DNA of 64,000 bases, from positions 62,001-126,000 of the forward strand of contig JANYAV010000009.1 in assembly GCA_025361145.1 (NCBI GenBank), read 5' to 3'. Each line of letters starts with the position of its first letter. The first letter of the stretch is position 1. The stretch is from Dehalococcoidia bacterium (lineage in GTDB: Bacteria; Chloroflexota; Dehalococcoidia; Dehalococcoidales; UBA3254). This document shows, piece by piece, positions 44,112 through 51,902 of this stretch. A program made the translations under genes and the position numbers. Under the pieces are notes generated by a model, which ran no database searches, was not told the origin of the DNA, and worked only from the letters and a program-made list of their open reading frames with translations.

Positions 44112-44117
44112 TATAAT
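44112..44117 (+). promoter_or_regulatory. -10 box of amrS
   Basis: TATAAT with ACTTGA 16 nt upstream (44090-44095). It would leave a leader of about 25 nt with AAGGA, ruling out the ATG at 44070 as the start. Confidence 0.55.
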
Positions 44118-44147
44118 GTGGATGAAGGCATCAATCAAGGACGGATT

Positions 44148-45173
44148 ATGCACCAGGCACTGCTCTACCAAAAACTGGCCGGAAATTATGTCAGATGCGG
44201 GATCTGCCGCTGGCGCTGCAAGATAGCTCAGGGTTCGTGCGGCGTCTGCCATATGTACCGCAACCAAGCGGGTGAGCTCTTTAATCTAAATTACGGACTG
44301 GCCTCCTCCGTGGCCGTAGACCCCATTGAAAAAAAGCCGCTCTACCATTTTTACCCCGGCAGCCGTGTTTTTTCGCTGGGCTCCTGGGGCTGCAACTTCC
44401 ACTGCCCAGGTTGCCAGAACTGGTCGATTGCCTGCGTGGATTCCACCGCGGTGGAAAGCCAATCCGAAAAGATCTCGCCTGAAGAGGCTGTCCGCCTCAC
44501 GAAACAGAATGGCTGCGCTGGCATCGCCTGGACCTATAACGAACCTACCATGTGGTTTGAGTATACTCTGGATTCGGCCAAACTGGCCCGTCAGAACGGA
44601 CTTTATACGGTCTATGTCACCAATGGTTATATGACCAGCGAAGTCCTGGATATGATCGGCCCCTATCTGGATGCCTGGCGGGTGGACATTAAAGGCTTTA
44701 CCGGCGATTACTATCGGCGGCTTACTAAAATCACCCACTGGGAAGGTATCCTGGAAACCGCCGAGCGGGCTAAAAAGAAGTGGGGAATGCATGTTGAGGT
44801 GGTCACCAACATCACTCCCGGCCAGAACGATGATGACGTTCAGTTGAAAGGCATAGCCAACTGGATCAAAACCAAACTGGGTGAATTGACGCCCTGGCAT
44901 GTGACCCGCTTCTACCCTCAATATCAGGAGCAGGATATTCCGGCTACGCCCATTGAAACATTGGAAAAAGCGATTAAAATCGGCAACGAAACAGGATTGA
45001 GATTTATCTACACAGGCAATGTGCCCGGACACGATGGAGAAAATACTTACTGCTATTGTTGCGGAAAATTAATCATACAGAAACAGGGTTATAATACGCA
45101 AATTCTGGGTTTGAACAACGATCGCTGCGGATTTTGCGGCGCCGACCTGAATTTTCGGAGGGGAAAGTTATGA
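44148..45173 (+). CDS. amrS: AmmeMemoRadiSam system radical SAM enzyme AmrS
   Basis: This 341-aa enzyme has the SAM cluster motif CNFHCPGC in a pyruvate-formate-lyase-activase-like fold. An N-terminal Cys cluster (CGICRWRC and CGVCHMY) precedes it, and a C-terminal zinc-like region has CYCCGK and CGFCGA. Substrate is unknown; the system couples it to Memo and AMMECR1 proteins, here encoded next as one fusion. The ATG at 44148 has AAGGA 7 nt upstream. Confidence 0.92.
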   Translation: MHQALLYQKLAGNYVRCGICRWRCKIAQGSCGVCHMYRNQAGELFNLNYGLASSVAVDPIEKKPLYHFYPGSRVFSLGSWGCNFHCPGCQNWSIACVDSTAVESQSEKISPEEAVRLTKQNGCAGIAWTYNEPTMWFEYTLDSAKLARQNGLYTVYVTNGYMTSEVLDMIGPYLDAWRVDIKGFTGDYYRRLTKITHWEGILETAERAKKKWGMHVEVVTNITPGQNDDDVQLKGIANWIKTKLGELTPWHVTRFYPQYQEQDIPATPIETLEKAIKIGNETGLRFIYTGNVPGHDGENTYCYCCGKLIIQKQGYNTQILGLNNDRCGFCGADLNFRRGKL

Positions 45174-46477
45174 CCAGACAACCTGTAATGGCAGGACGCT
45201 TTTATCCCAATTCTCCGGAAGAATTAAAAAAACAATTAACGTCCTTTATGACAGAAAATGCCGAAAAAGTGGATGCTGTCGGTGTGGTAATGCCTCACGC
45301 CGGTTATATCTATTCCGGGGCAGTAGCCGGAGCGATTGTCTCCCGTATTGAGATTAAAGGAACATTTATCATCCTCGGCCCCAACCACACCGGGTTGGGG
45401 CAGCCATTGAGTGTTATGACCACCTGCTCTTGGCAAACACCCCTGGGAGAGGTACACGTCGATACTGAATTAGCTAAGAAAATACTATCTTTATGCCCCG
45501 CTCTGAAAGAAGATAGCTTAGCCCATCAATCCGAGCACTCTATAGAAGTGCAGCTGCCATTCCTGCAGTACTATAAACCGGATGTTAAAATTGTGCCCAT
45601 TATGCTGGCCGTCTCCAACCCGGCTATCCTTAAGTCTTTGGGACAAGCTATCGCTCGGGCCGTTAAGGAAACCGGCCGCTCGTCCGTCATTCTGGCCTCC
45701 AGCGATATGTCTCATTACGAATCCCAGAAACAGGCCCGCCAGAAAGACCGGCTCGCCATTCTGGCCATGCTGGACCTTAATCCTGAGGCGTTACTTAAGG
45801 TGGTAGAGGAAAAGCATATTACAATGTGCGGTTATGCCCCTGCCGCCGTCATGCTCTGGGCAGCGGCTGAAATGGGCACACTCAAGACTGAATTGATCAA
45901 ATACCAGACCAGCGGAGACGTTACAGGGGACATGAATTCCGTAGTAGGATACGTCGGGCTGATAGTTAAACGGCTTTCGCCCCTGGTCAAACTGGCCAAA
46001 GCAGCCCTTGAGAGTTACGTAAAGCATCAAGAGGTACTTAATCCCACCGACCTCACGCCGGAAATGAAAGAGCAAGCCGGCACCTTTGTCTGTATTAAAA
46101 AATTCGGTGAATTGCGGGGCTGCATCGGCACTTTCGAACCTACTCTGAAAAATGTGGCGGAAGAGATCGTAGACAACGCCATCGGTTCAGCCGTCCGCGA
46201 CCCCCGCTTCGATCCGGTGCAAGCCTCCGAGTTAAAAGACCTGGATTATACAGTGGATGTCCTGACACTCCCGGAGCCGGTCAAGAGCAAAGATGAGCTG
46301 GATGCCCGCAAGTACGGCGTGATCGTAGCCGCCGGCCGCCGCCGGGGACTGCTACTGCCCGACCTCGAAGGAGTGGACACTGTCGATCAGCAGATCGAAA
46401 TCTGCCGACAGAAAGGCGGCATCAACCCAGACGAAGCGGTCAAACTCTACCGGTTTGAAGTAAAGAGATATCATTAA
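45170..46477 (+). CDS. AmmeMemoRadiSam AmrB-AmrA fusion (Memo + AMMECR1 domains)
   Basis: This 435-aa protein holds a Memo domain (about 1-265; [28 protein letters not shown]) and an AMMECR1 domain (about 275-435; [17 protein letters not shown]). Memo is related to extradiol dioxygenases; AMMECR1 is of unknown chemistry, with LRGCIGT as its invariant motif. The ATG overlaps the amrS stop (ATGA) and GGAGG lies upstream, so both are co-translated and likely form one system. Confidence 0.92.
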   Translation: MTRQPVMAGRFYPNSPEELKKQLTSFMTENAEKVDAVGVVMPHAGYIYSGAVAGAIVSRIEIKGTFIILGPNHTGLGQPLSVMTTCSWQTPLGEVHVDTELAKKILSLCPALKEDSLAHQSEHSIEVQLPFLQYYKPDVKIVPIMLAVSNPAILKSLGQAIARAVKETGRSSVILASSDMSHYESQKQARQKDRLAILAMLDLNPEALLKVVEEKHITMCGYAPAAVMLWAAAEMGTLKTELIKYQTSGDVTGDMNSVVGYVGLIVKRLSPLVKLAKAALESYVKHQEVLNPTDLTPEMKEQAGTFVCIKKFGELRGCIGTFEPTLKNVAEEIVDNAIGSAVRDPRFDPVQASELKDLDYTVDVLTLPEPVKSKDELDARKYGVIVAAGRRRGLLLPDLEGVDTVDQQIEICRQKGGINPDEAVKLYRFEVKRYH

Positions 46478-46526
46478 CCAAGGAATCTACTTTAGTGATT
46501 AATTCGAATGTTTTGATTTTACATTT

Positions 46527-46556
46527 TTGCTAGAGACAAGGTTTTTAGTTTATAAT
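46527..46556 (+). promoter_or_regulatory. Promoter of the thiamine operon
   Basis: TTGCTA (46527-46532), 18-nt spacer, TATAAT (46551-46556). Transcription start near 46563, just before the riboswitch. Confidence 0.7.
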
Positions 46557-46580
46557 ATAATTAACTGAATATTGAATAGT

Positions 46581-46689
46581 GATGGGGAGCTTGGGGAACC
46601 ATGCTGAGAGGATGCGAATGATCGCGTGTAGTGATCACCCGCATCGACCCAGATAACCTGATCCGGATAATGCCGGCGGAGGGAATGTA
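46581..46689 (+). promoter_or_regulatory. TPP (THI-box) riboswitch
   Basis: The aptamer has GGGGAGC at the 5' side, GCTGAGAGGATG in the pyrimidine-sensor core, a variable P3 stem closed by GCGGGT-type pairing, and GACCCAGATAACCTGATC then CGGATAATGCCGGCGGAGGG as the pyrophosphate half. These are the universally conserved THI-box blocks. It would lower expression of thiN and the transporter when TPP is plentiful, via the terminator at 46700. Confidence 0.96.
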
Positions 46690-46699
46690 AACCTGATAA

Positions 46700-46736
46700 A
46701 AAAAGACTATCCTCCGTTAAGGATAGTCTTTTTTTA
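46700..46736 (+). terminator. Riboswitch-controlled terminator
   Basis: AAAAAGACTATCC / GGATAGTCTTTTTTT stem. Its loop side carries CCTCCG (46711-46716), complementary to CGGAGG (46677-46682) at the 3' side of the aptamer. That pairing would break the terminator when the aptamer is empty. Confidence 0.88.
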
Positions 46737-46750
46737 TTTGGATTTAATCG

Positions 46751-47395
46751 ATGAAAGTTTTGATACTGGCCAATGGGGAATTAAATAAACCAGATGTCCT
46801 GCGAAACAGAATCCACGCTGAGACATTTGATCTGATCTGCGCCGCTGACGCGGGCGCACGCCATGCCGATGCTCTAAACGTTACCCTGAACGCCATTATC
46901 GGTGACATGGACTCTCTATCAGATTTAAAACCAGGTATAAACTGTCACACTAAATTAATCTCTTATCCGGTAGAGAAAAATGAAATCGATCTGGAACTGG
47001 CGCTGCTTTACGCCGCGGAAAAGGGAGCTGACAGAATTGTTATAGCCGGTTTTATGGGGGGGCGCATGGATATGACCCTCGCCAACATTCTGCTGCTAAC
47101 TCATACCAGCCTCAATTCATGCCGCATCGAGATATGGCACGAGCAACAGACAGGCTGGGTTATCAAGCCGCCGGGGGCAGATATTCACGGGCAACCAGGT
47201 GATACTGTCTCATTGATACCCGTGGCTGGTAGGGTTTCTGGCGTCACGAATACGGGATTTAAATATCCCCTCAGTAATGAAACGCTTATGCCCGGAAAAA
47301 CTCGGGGCATCAGTAACCAGTTGGAAAAAACCTGCGCTCATGTTGAATTTTCAGAGGGGATTCTTATGGTTATACATACCCCCGGCAGAATTTAA
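46751..47395 (+). CDS. thiN: Thiamine pyrophosphokinase
   Basis: This 214-aa enzyme converts thiamine to TPP with ATP. AADAGARHADAL and IIGDMDSL are family motifs, and KNEIDLELAL is the metal-binding region. The C-terminal beta-domain has GDTVSLIPV and a tail NQLEKTCAHVEF. Under the TPP riboswitch, with no thiamine biosynthesis genes here, the operon is for salvage. Confidence 0.95.
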   Translation: MKVLILANGELNKPDVLRNRIHAETFDLICAADAGARHADALNVTLNAIIGDMDSLSDLKPGINCHTKLISYPVEKNEIDLELALLYAAEKGADRIVIAGFMGGRMDMTLANILLLTHTSLNSCRIEIWHEQQTGWVIKPPGADIHGQPGDTVSLIPVAGRVSGVTNTGFKYPLSNETLMPGKTRGISNQLEKTCAHVEFSEGILMVIHTPGRI

Positions 47396-47415
47396 GAAAT
47401 AAAACGAGGTCTGCG

Positions 47416-47721
47416 ATGAAACAGAAAAGAACGGTGAATGTCGCTGTGCAAGTTTTACCTCTGGTAGAAGATGTCTACCCTGTCGTCGATAAGGCCATCG
47501 AAGCCATTCAAGCCAGCGGCGTTAAATATGAGGTTGGACCATTAGAAACGACCTTAGAAGGTGATGATCTGGACCAGCTGATCGAAGTGGCAAAATCCGC
47601 GCACCGGGCTTGTTTTGAAGCGGGCGCACGTAGGGTAGTGACCTTGATCAAGATCGCGGATGCGCTTGAAGGCACCACGATTGAGCAAAAAGTCGGCAAA
47701 CACCGAAAGGCCAATTTATGA
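47416..47721 (+). CDS. MTH1187-family thiamine-binding protein
   Basis: This 101-aa protein of the MTH1187/YkoF-like fold has KYEVGPLETTLEGDDL and the Ala/Arg-rich ARRVVTLIKI segment. Members bind thiamine or related compounds; here the riboswitch and transporter support this. The stop overlaps the permease ATG (ATGA). GAGGT precedes the ATG. Confidence 0.9.
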   Translation: MKQKRTVNVAVQVLPLVEDVYPVVDKAIEAIQASGVKYEVGPLETTLEGDDLDQLIEVAKSAHRACFEAGARRVVTLIKIADALEGTTIEQKVGKHRKANL

Positions 47722-48506
47722 ACTGGCGAAAATATATTATTCCTCCCACGGCATTGATAGCGATACTGATTATCGGCTGGTATTTCGTAGCGAAGATCAG
47801 CGGATTGAATTCGTTTATCCTGCCTTCCCCGATAAATGTCATTCAGGCCGGATGGGAAACGCGGGATCTTTTACTGAGCGCGATCGGCACTACACTGCTA
47901 GCCACCGGGATCGGGCTAGTATTGGCTATTATCGCAGGGATCGGGATTGCGACTATAATCGATTTCTGGCCTCTGGCGCGCCGGGCTCTTTATCCGATCC
48001 TGGTAGTGTCACAAACCATCCAAATACTCGCTATTGCGCCGATACTGATTATCTGGTTTGGCTTTGGTCTAATGCCTACAATTGTGATAGTAGTATTATT
48101 TTGCTTCTTCCCCCTAGCTATCAGTACAGCAGACGGACTGATCTCAACTGACCCGGATTTGATTGCCTTGCTCCGTGCTATGGGGGCTAATAGGAGACAA
48201 ATTTGGCGAATGGTGAGAATGCCTTCAGCTTTACCGGCGTTCTTTTCCGGCCTGCGGCTGGCAGTAACCTACAGCATAGTGGCTGCTACTATCGGGGAAT
48301 GGGTGGGTGGTTCCCAGGGGCTGGGGCTTTATATGCTGAGATCAAAAAACTCCCTGGCAACAGATCAAGTATTCGTGGCTATGTTAATCACATCGTTACT
48401 AAGTATAGGTCTGTTCATAACGGTCTATATAATTGAACGATTGGTCATGCCCTGGTACCACTCCAAACAACGCAAAGAGCAATGGGATGATACTGGTATC
48501 TATTAA
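47718..48506 (+). CDS. ABC transporter permease (ThiX-type)
   Basis: This 262-aa permease has about six TM helices and the EAA loop LLRAMGANRRQIWRMVRMPSA that contacts the ATPase. It is of the NMT1/THI5-linked group that imports thiamine precursors such as formylaminopyrimidine or thiamine itself. Operon context fixes the class, not the exact substrate. Confidence 0.88.
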   Translation: MNWRKYIIPPTALIAILIIGWYFVAKISGLNSFILPSPINVIQAGWETRDLLLSAIGTTLLATGIGLVLAIIAGIGIATIIDFWPLARRALYPILVVSQTIQILAIAPILIIWFGFGLMPTIVIVVLFCFFPLAISTADGLISTDPDLIALLRAMGANRRQIWRMVRMPSALPAFFSGLRLAVTYSIVAATIGEWVGGSQGLGLYMLRSKNSLATDQVFVAMLITSLLSIGLFITVYIIERLVMPWYHSKQRKEQWDDTGIY

Positions 48507-48525
48507 AATAAAGGTGAATAATGTT

Positions 48526-49524
48526 ATGAAAAAATGGTTGTTAGTTTGTTTAAGCCTTATACTGGTTAACCTCACTCTTGTTTTACCCGCCTGTGTGAAA
48601 GAGCCAGACCAGACAACTAAGGCACTCACCCCTGTTAAGTTTTTACTAGATTGGGTCCCCAATACCAATCACACTGGAATCTTTGTGGCCAAAGTCAACG
48701 GCTATTTTAAAGAAGCTGGCCTTGATGTTGACATTATCCAACCCGGCGAAGTCTATCCTGAAGCTGCGGTTGCCAGTGGTACCGCCGATTTTGGGATTAG
48801 TTTTCAGGAAAGCGTGACTCTGGCACGGGCAAATAACGTTCCCATCGTCTCTATCGCGGCGGTGATTCAGCATAACACCTCCGGTTTTGCCTCGCCAGCC
48901 GCTTTGAATGTAACCAGTCCCGCTGGCTTTGAAGGGCTGCGCTATGGCTCTTTCGCTTCGGCCTTTGAGGCCCCTACCTTGAAAGCTTTAATGAAAAGCT
49001 CGGGCAGTGACTTCAGCAAACTTAAAATAGTAGAGACAGGTTTTTCAGACCCCCTAGCCTTAATCGCCGCCAAACAGATAGACCTGGCCTGGATCTTCTA
49101 CGGCTGGCAGGGTTTTCAAGCCCAGCAGCAGGGCATCCCTCTTAATGTGGTGATGATGAAAGACTATCTTGATTATATTCCAGACTACTATACGCCGGTG
49201 GTGATAACCAGTGAAGACACTATCGCGAAGAAACCGGAATTAGTTAAAGCCTTCATGAAAGCTCTTTTCCGTGGATATGATTTCGCCATACGTAATCCGG
49301 AACAGGCTGCCGGGATTTTACTTGACCAGGTGCCTGAACTCGATTCTGCAACCGTTAAGGCTAGCCAGAATTGGATTTCGCAGCAATATCAAGCCGAAGC
49401 GACCCGCTGGGGTGAACAAAAAGAAAGCGTCTGGCAGAACTACACCGATTGGATCGTTAGACAGGGCATTCTATCCTCTCCTATTTCTGTCCAGGCTGCC
49501 TTCACTAACCAGTTTTTACCTTAA
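48526..49524 (+). CDS. NMT1/THI5-like substrate-binding lipoprotein (ThiY-type)
   Basis: This 332-aa protein has a lipoprotein signal with lipobox LPAC, then PVKFLLDWVPNTNHTG, the signature of pyrimidine-binding THI5-like proteins. GGTG lies 9 nt before ATG 48526; an earlier in-frame ATG overlaps the permease and lacks a signal peptide. Likely binds a thiamine precursor outside the membrane. Confidence 0.9.
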   Translation: MKKWLLVCLSLILVNLTLVLPACVKEPDQTTKALTPVKFLLDWVPNTNHTGIFVAKVNGYFKEAGLDVDIIQPGEVYPEAAVASGTADFGISFQESVTLARANNVPIVSIAAVIQHNTSGFASPAALNVTSPAGFEGLRYGSFASAFEAPTLKALMKSSGSDFSKLKIVETGFSDPLALIAAKQIDLAWIFYGWQGFQAQQQGIPLNVVMMKDYLDYIPDYYTPVVITSEDTIAKKPELVKAFMKALFRGYDFAIRNPEQAAGILLDQVPELDSATVKASQNWISQQYQAEATRWGEQKESVWQNYTDWIVRQGILSSPISVQAAFTNQFLP

Positions 49525-49530
49525 ATAGCT

Positions 49531-50295
49531 ATGAATATACCGCGTATAGAATTTAAGCAGATTAGTAAAACCTTCTCCGGGACTGATCACACAGTCCCTG
49601 CTCTGGATGATATCTCTTTTAAGGTGATGCCCGGCGAATTCGTCACCCTGATCGGACCTAGCGGCAGCGGTAAAAGTACGCTGTTCAATCTCTGTGTAGG
49701 TCTCCTGGAACCGGGTAAGGGTGAAATATTGATCGATGGCGAAAAGCCCAAAAAACGCCCGGGCTTAGTGGGTTATATGCCCCAGCGTGATTTGCTTCTT
49801 CCCTGGCGAAAAGTTCTGGATAACGTTCTTATCCCACTGGAGGTTCAAGGTCTCCCCCAAAAAGAATCAAGACAGAGGGCACTTGAAATACTTCCCTATT
49901 TCGGATTAGAAGGTTTTGAGAATGAATATCCCTCAGCGCTTTCGGGGGGCATGCGCCAGCGTGCCGCTCTGCTTAGAACCTGGCTGATGGGACGCTCTAC
50001 CCTTCTTCTGGATGAGCCTTTCGGCGCCCTGGATGCCCTGACCCGTAAAGAACTGCAAAACTGGTTATTGAAAGTCTGGCAGGAATTCGAACGCACAGTC
50101 ATGTTCATTACCCACGATGTCGAAGAAGCCGTTTATCTGGCCGATCGTGTGATAGTACTGAGTGCCCGCCCCGGTAGAATCAAAACTGAATTGAAGATCA
50201 ATCTGCCGCGGCCCCGGCGCCAGAGTATGATCGCTGATCCTGCCTTTGGTAAATTAGAAAAAGAATTACTGCAAGAGTTAGGCGTTGATGCTTAA
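49531..50295 (+). CDS. ABC transporter ATP-binding protein (ThiZ-type)
   Basis: This 254-aa ATPase has Walker A GPSGSGKST, Q-loop PQRDLLLPWR, signature LSGGMRQRAALLR, Walker B TLLLDEPFGALD and switch His in FITHDVEEA. It energises the permease. Follows the binding protein by 6 nt and ends the riboswitch operon. Confidence 0.93.
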   Translation: MNIPRIEFKQISKTFSGTDHTVPALDDISFKVMPGEFVTLIGPSGSGKSTLFNLCVGLLEPGKGEILIDGEKPKKRPGLVGYMPQRDLLLPWRKVLDNVLIPLEVQGLPQKESRQRALEILPYFGLEGFENEYPSALSGGMRQRAALLRTWLMGRSTLLLDEPFGALDALTRKELQNWLLKVWQEFERTVMFITHDVEEAVYLADRVIVLSARPGRIKTELKINLPRPRRQSMIADPAFGKLEKELLQELGVDA

Positions 50296-50349
50296 CTACC
50301 CCATCTCACCTAACTACTAAAAATTAATTACTATTAACTGTTTTGCCTT

Positions 50350-50378
50350 TTGACCTTTGACTTTTGACTTATTATAGT
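50350..50378 (+). promoter_or_regulatory. Promoter giving a leaderless rarA mRNA
   Basis: TTGACC (50350-50355), 17-nt spacer, TATAGT (50373-50378), then 6 nt and the ATG at 50385. Transcription should start at the A of ATG. No ribosome site. Confidence 0.65.
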
Positions 50379-50384
50379 ATGGTT

Positions 50385-51728
50385 ATGGATCTATTCGATC
50401 ATAACGCTCAAGACCAGATTAAAAAGGAAGCTCCGCTGGCCGCCCGAATGCGTCCCCGTACGCTCGAGGAATTCGTCGGGCAGGAGCACATCATCGCACC
50501 GGGTCACGTTCTGCGCCGAGCGATTGAGAGCGGTCAGTTACCTTCTATCATCCTGTGGGGACCTCCCGGCAGCGGCAAGACCACTCTCTCTAACATAGTA
50601 GCCAATTCCACCCATTCGCATTTCAGCCCTGTCAGCGCGGTCAGCGCCGGAGTCGCCGACCTGCGTAAAATCATCGAGGAAGCCAAAGAGCGCCGCAAGC
50701 TCTATCAGCAAAAAACAATCCTGTTTATTGACGAGATCCACCGCTTCAATAAAGGCCAGCAGGATGCTATTCTGCCCTATGTGGAAGATGGCACCGTGAC
50801 CTTGATCGGCGCCACCACCGAAAATCCCTCCTTTGAGGTCAACACCCCCTTGCTTTCACGCAGCCGCGTCTTCGTTTTGAATCCTCTCACCGATAAGGAA
50901 ATCCGCCTTATTGTGGAACGTGCCCTGAAAGACAAGGAACGCGGCCTGGGCGAAATGAAAATCGAATTAAGCGAAGAAGCCTTGAATCAACTATGTATCA
51001 TGGCAAGTTCAGACGCCCGCACCGCCCTCAACGCGCTGGAAATGGCAGCACTGGTGACTCCGCCGGACAGCGAGGGCAGGAAAAAGATCACCCTAGAGAT
51101 AGTTGAGGATACTTTCCAGCACAGGGCTTTGCAGTACGACCGGGACGGAGAGCAGCATTACGACCTGATTTCCGCCCTACATAAATGCATGCGGGATTCA
51201 GATCCGGACGCCACCCTTTACTGGCTGGGGCGCATGATTGAGGCAGGGGAAGATCCCCTTTACATCATCCGCCGCATTATCCGGTTCGCCTCGGAAGACA
51301 TCGGCCTGGCCGATCCGCAAGCGCTGGTAGTGGCTGTGGCCGCTCAGCAAGCCGTGCATTTCATCGGTATACCAGAAGGTAACCTGGCCCTTGCCGAGGC
51401 CGCCGTTTACATGGCCACGGCTTCCAAGAGCAACGCTCTCTATACCGGCTACGGTAAAGTCCAGGAAGAGATCCGTAATGGCTCCGACGAGCCGGTGCCT
51501 CTGCATCTGCGCAACGCCGTGACCGGCCTGATGAAGAATCTGGGATACGGCAAAGGCTATAAATACGCTCATAATTTTGAGGGACACCATGTTGATCAGC
51601 AGCACCTGCCGGACTCGATGAAGGGCAAGACCTTCTACACCCCCGGTGAGCTGGGATATGAAAAACAAATCTCCGCTCGTTTAAAGGACCTTAGACACAA
51701 ACCCTCTACTCCTCCCTCTAAACCATAA
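50385..51728 (+). CDS. rarA: Replication-associated recombination protein A (RarA/MgsA)
   Basis: This 447-aa AAA+ clamp-loader-like ATPase acts at stalled forks. Walker A GPPGSGKTTL, Walker B LFIDEIHRFNKGQQD, sensor ATTENPSFEV and arginine finger SRSRVF are clear; the C-terminal oligomerisation region has HYDLISALHKCMRDSDPDA. The ATG at 50385 is chosen because a promoter -10 box ends 6 nt before it. Confidence 0.95.
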   Translation: MDLFDHNAQDQIKKEAPLAARMRPRTLEEFVGQEHIIAPGHVLRRAIESGQLPSIILWGPPGSGKTTLSNIVANSTHSHFSPVSAVSAGVADLRKIIEEAKERRKLYQQKTILFIDEIHRFNKGQQDAILPYVEDGTVTLIGATTENPSFEVNTPLLSRSRVFVLNPLTDKEIRLIVERALKDKERGLGEMKIELSEEALNQLCIMASSDARTALNALEMAALVTPPDSEGRKKITLEIVEDTFQHRALQYDRDGEQHYDLISALHKCMRDSDPDATLYWLGRMIEAGEDPLYIIRRIIRFASEDIGLADPQALVVAVAAQQAVHFIGIPEGNLALAEAAVYMATASKSNALYTGYGKVQEEIRNGSDEPVPLHLRNAVTGLMKNLGYGKGYKYAHNFEGHHVDQQHLPDSMKGKTFYTPGELGYEKQISARLKDLRHKPSTPPSKP

Positions 51729-51902
51729 CTCCTAATTACTAATTACTCACTACTGTCAACACCCTTGACTACCCTAGTATAATTATTTTACAATACTGTG
51801 TAGCGGAACTAGTCTAATTTTATGACACTGCGTCTAATTATCAGCCATTGTCAAGTATTTTTATCTGCGACTTGCCCTGCAAATACAATTTGCGTATAAA
51901 TT

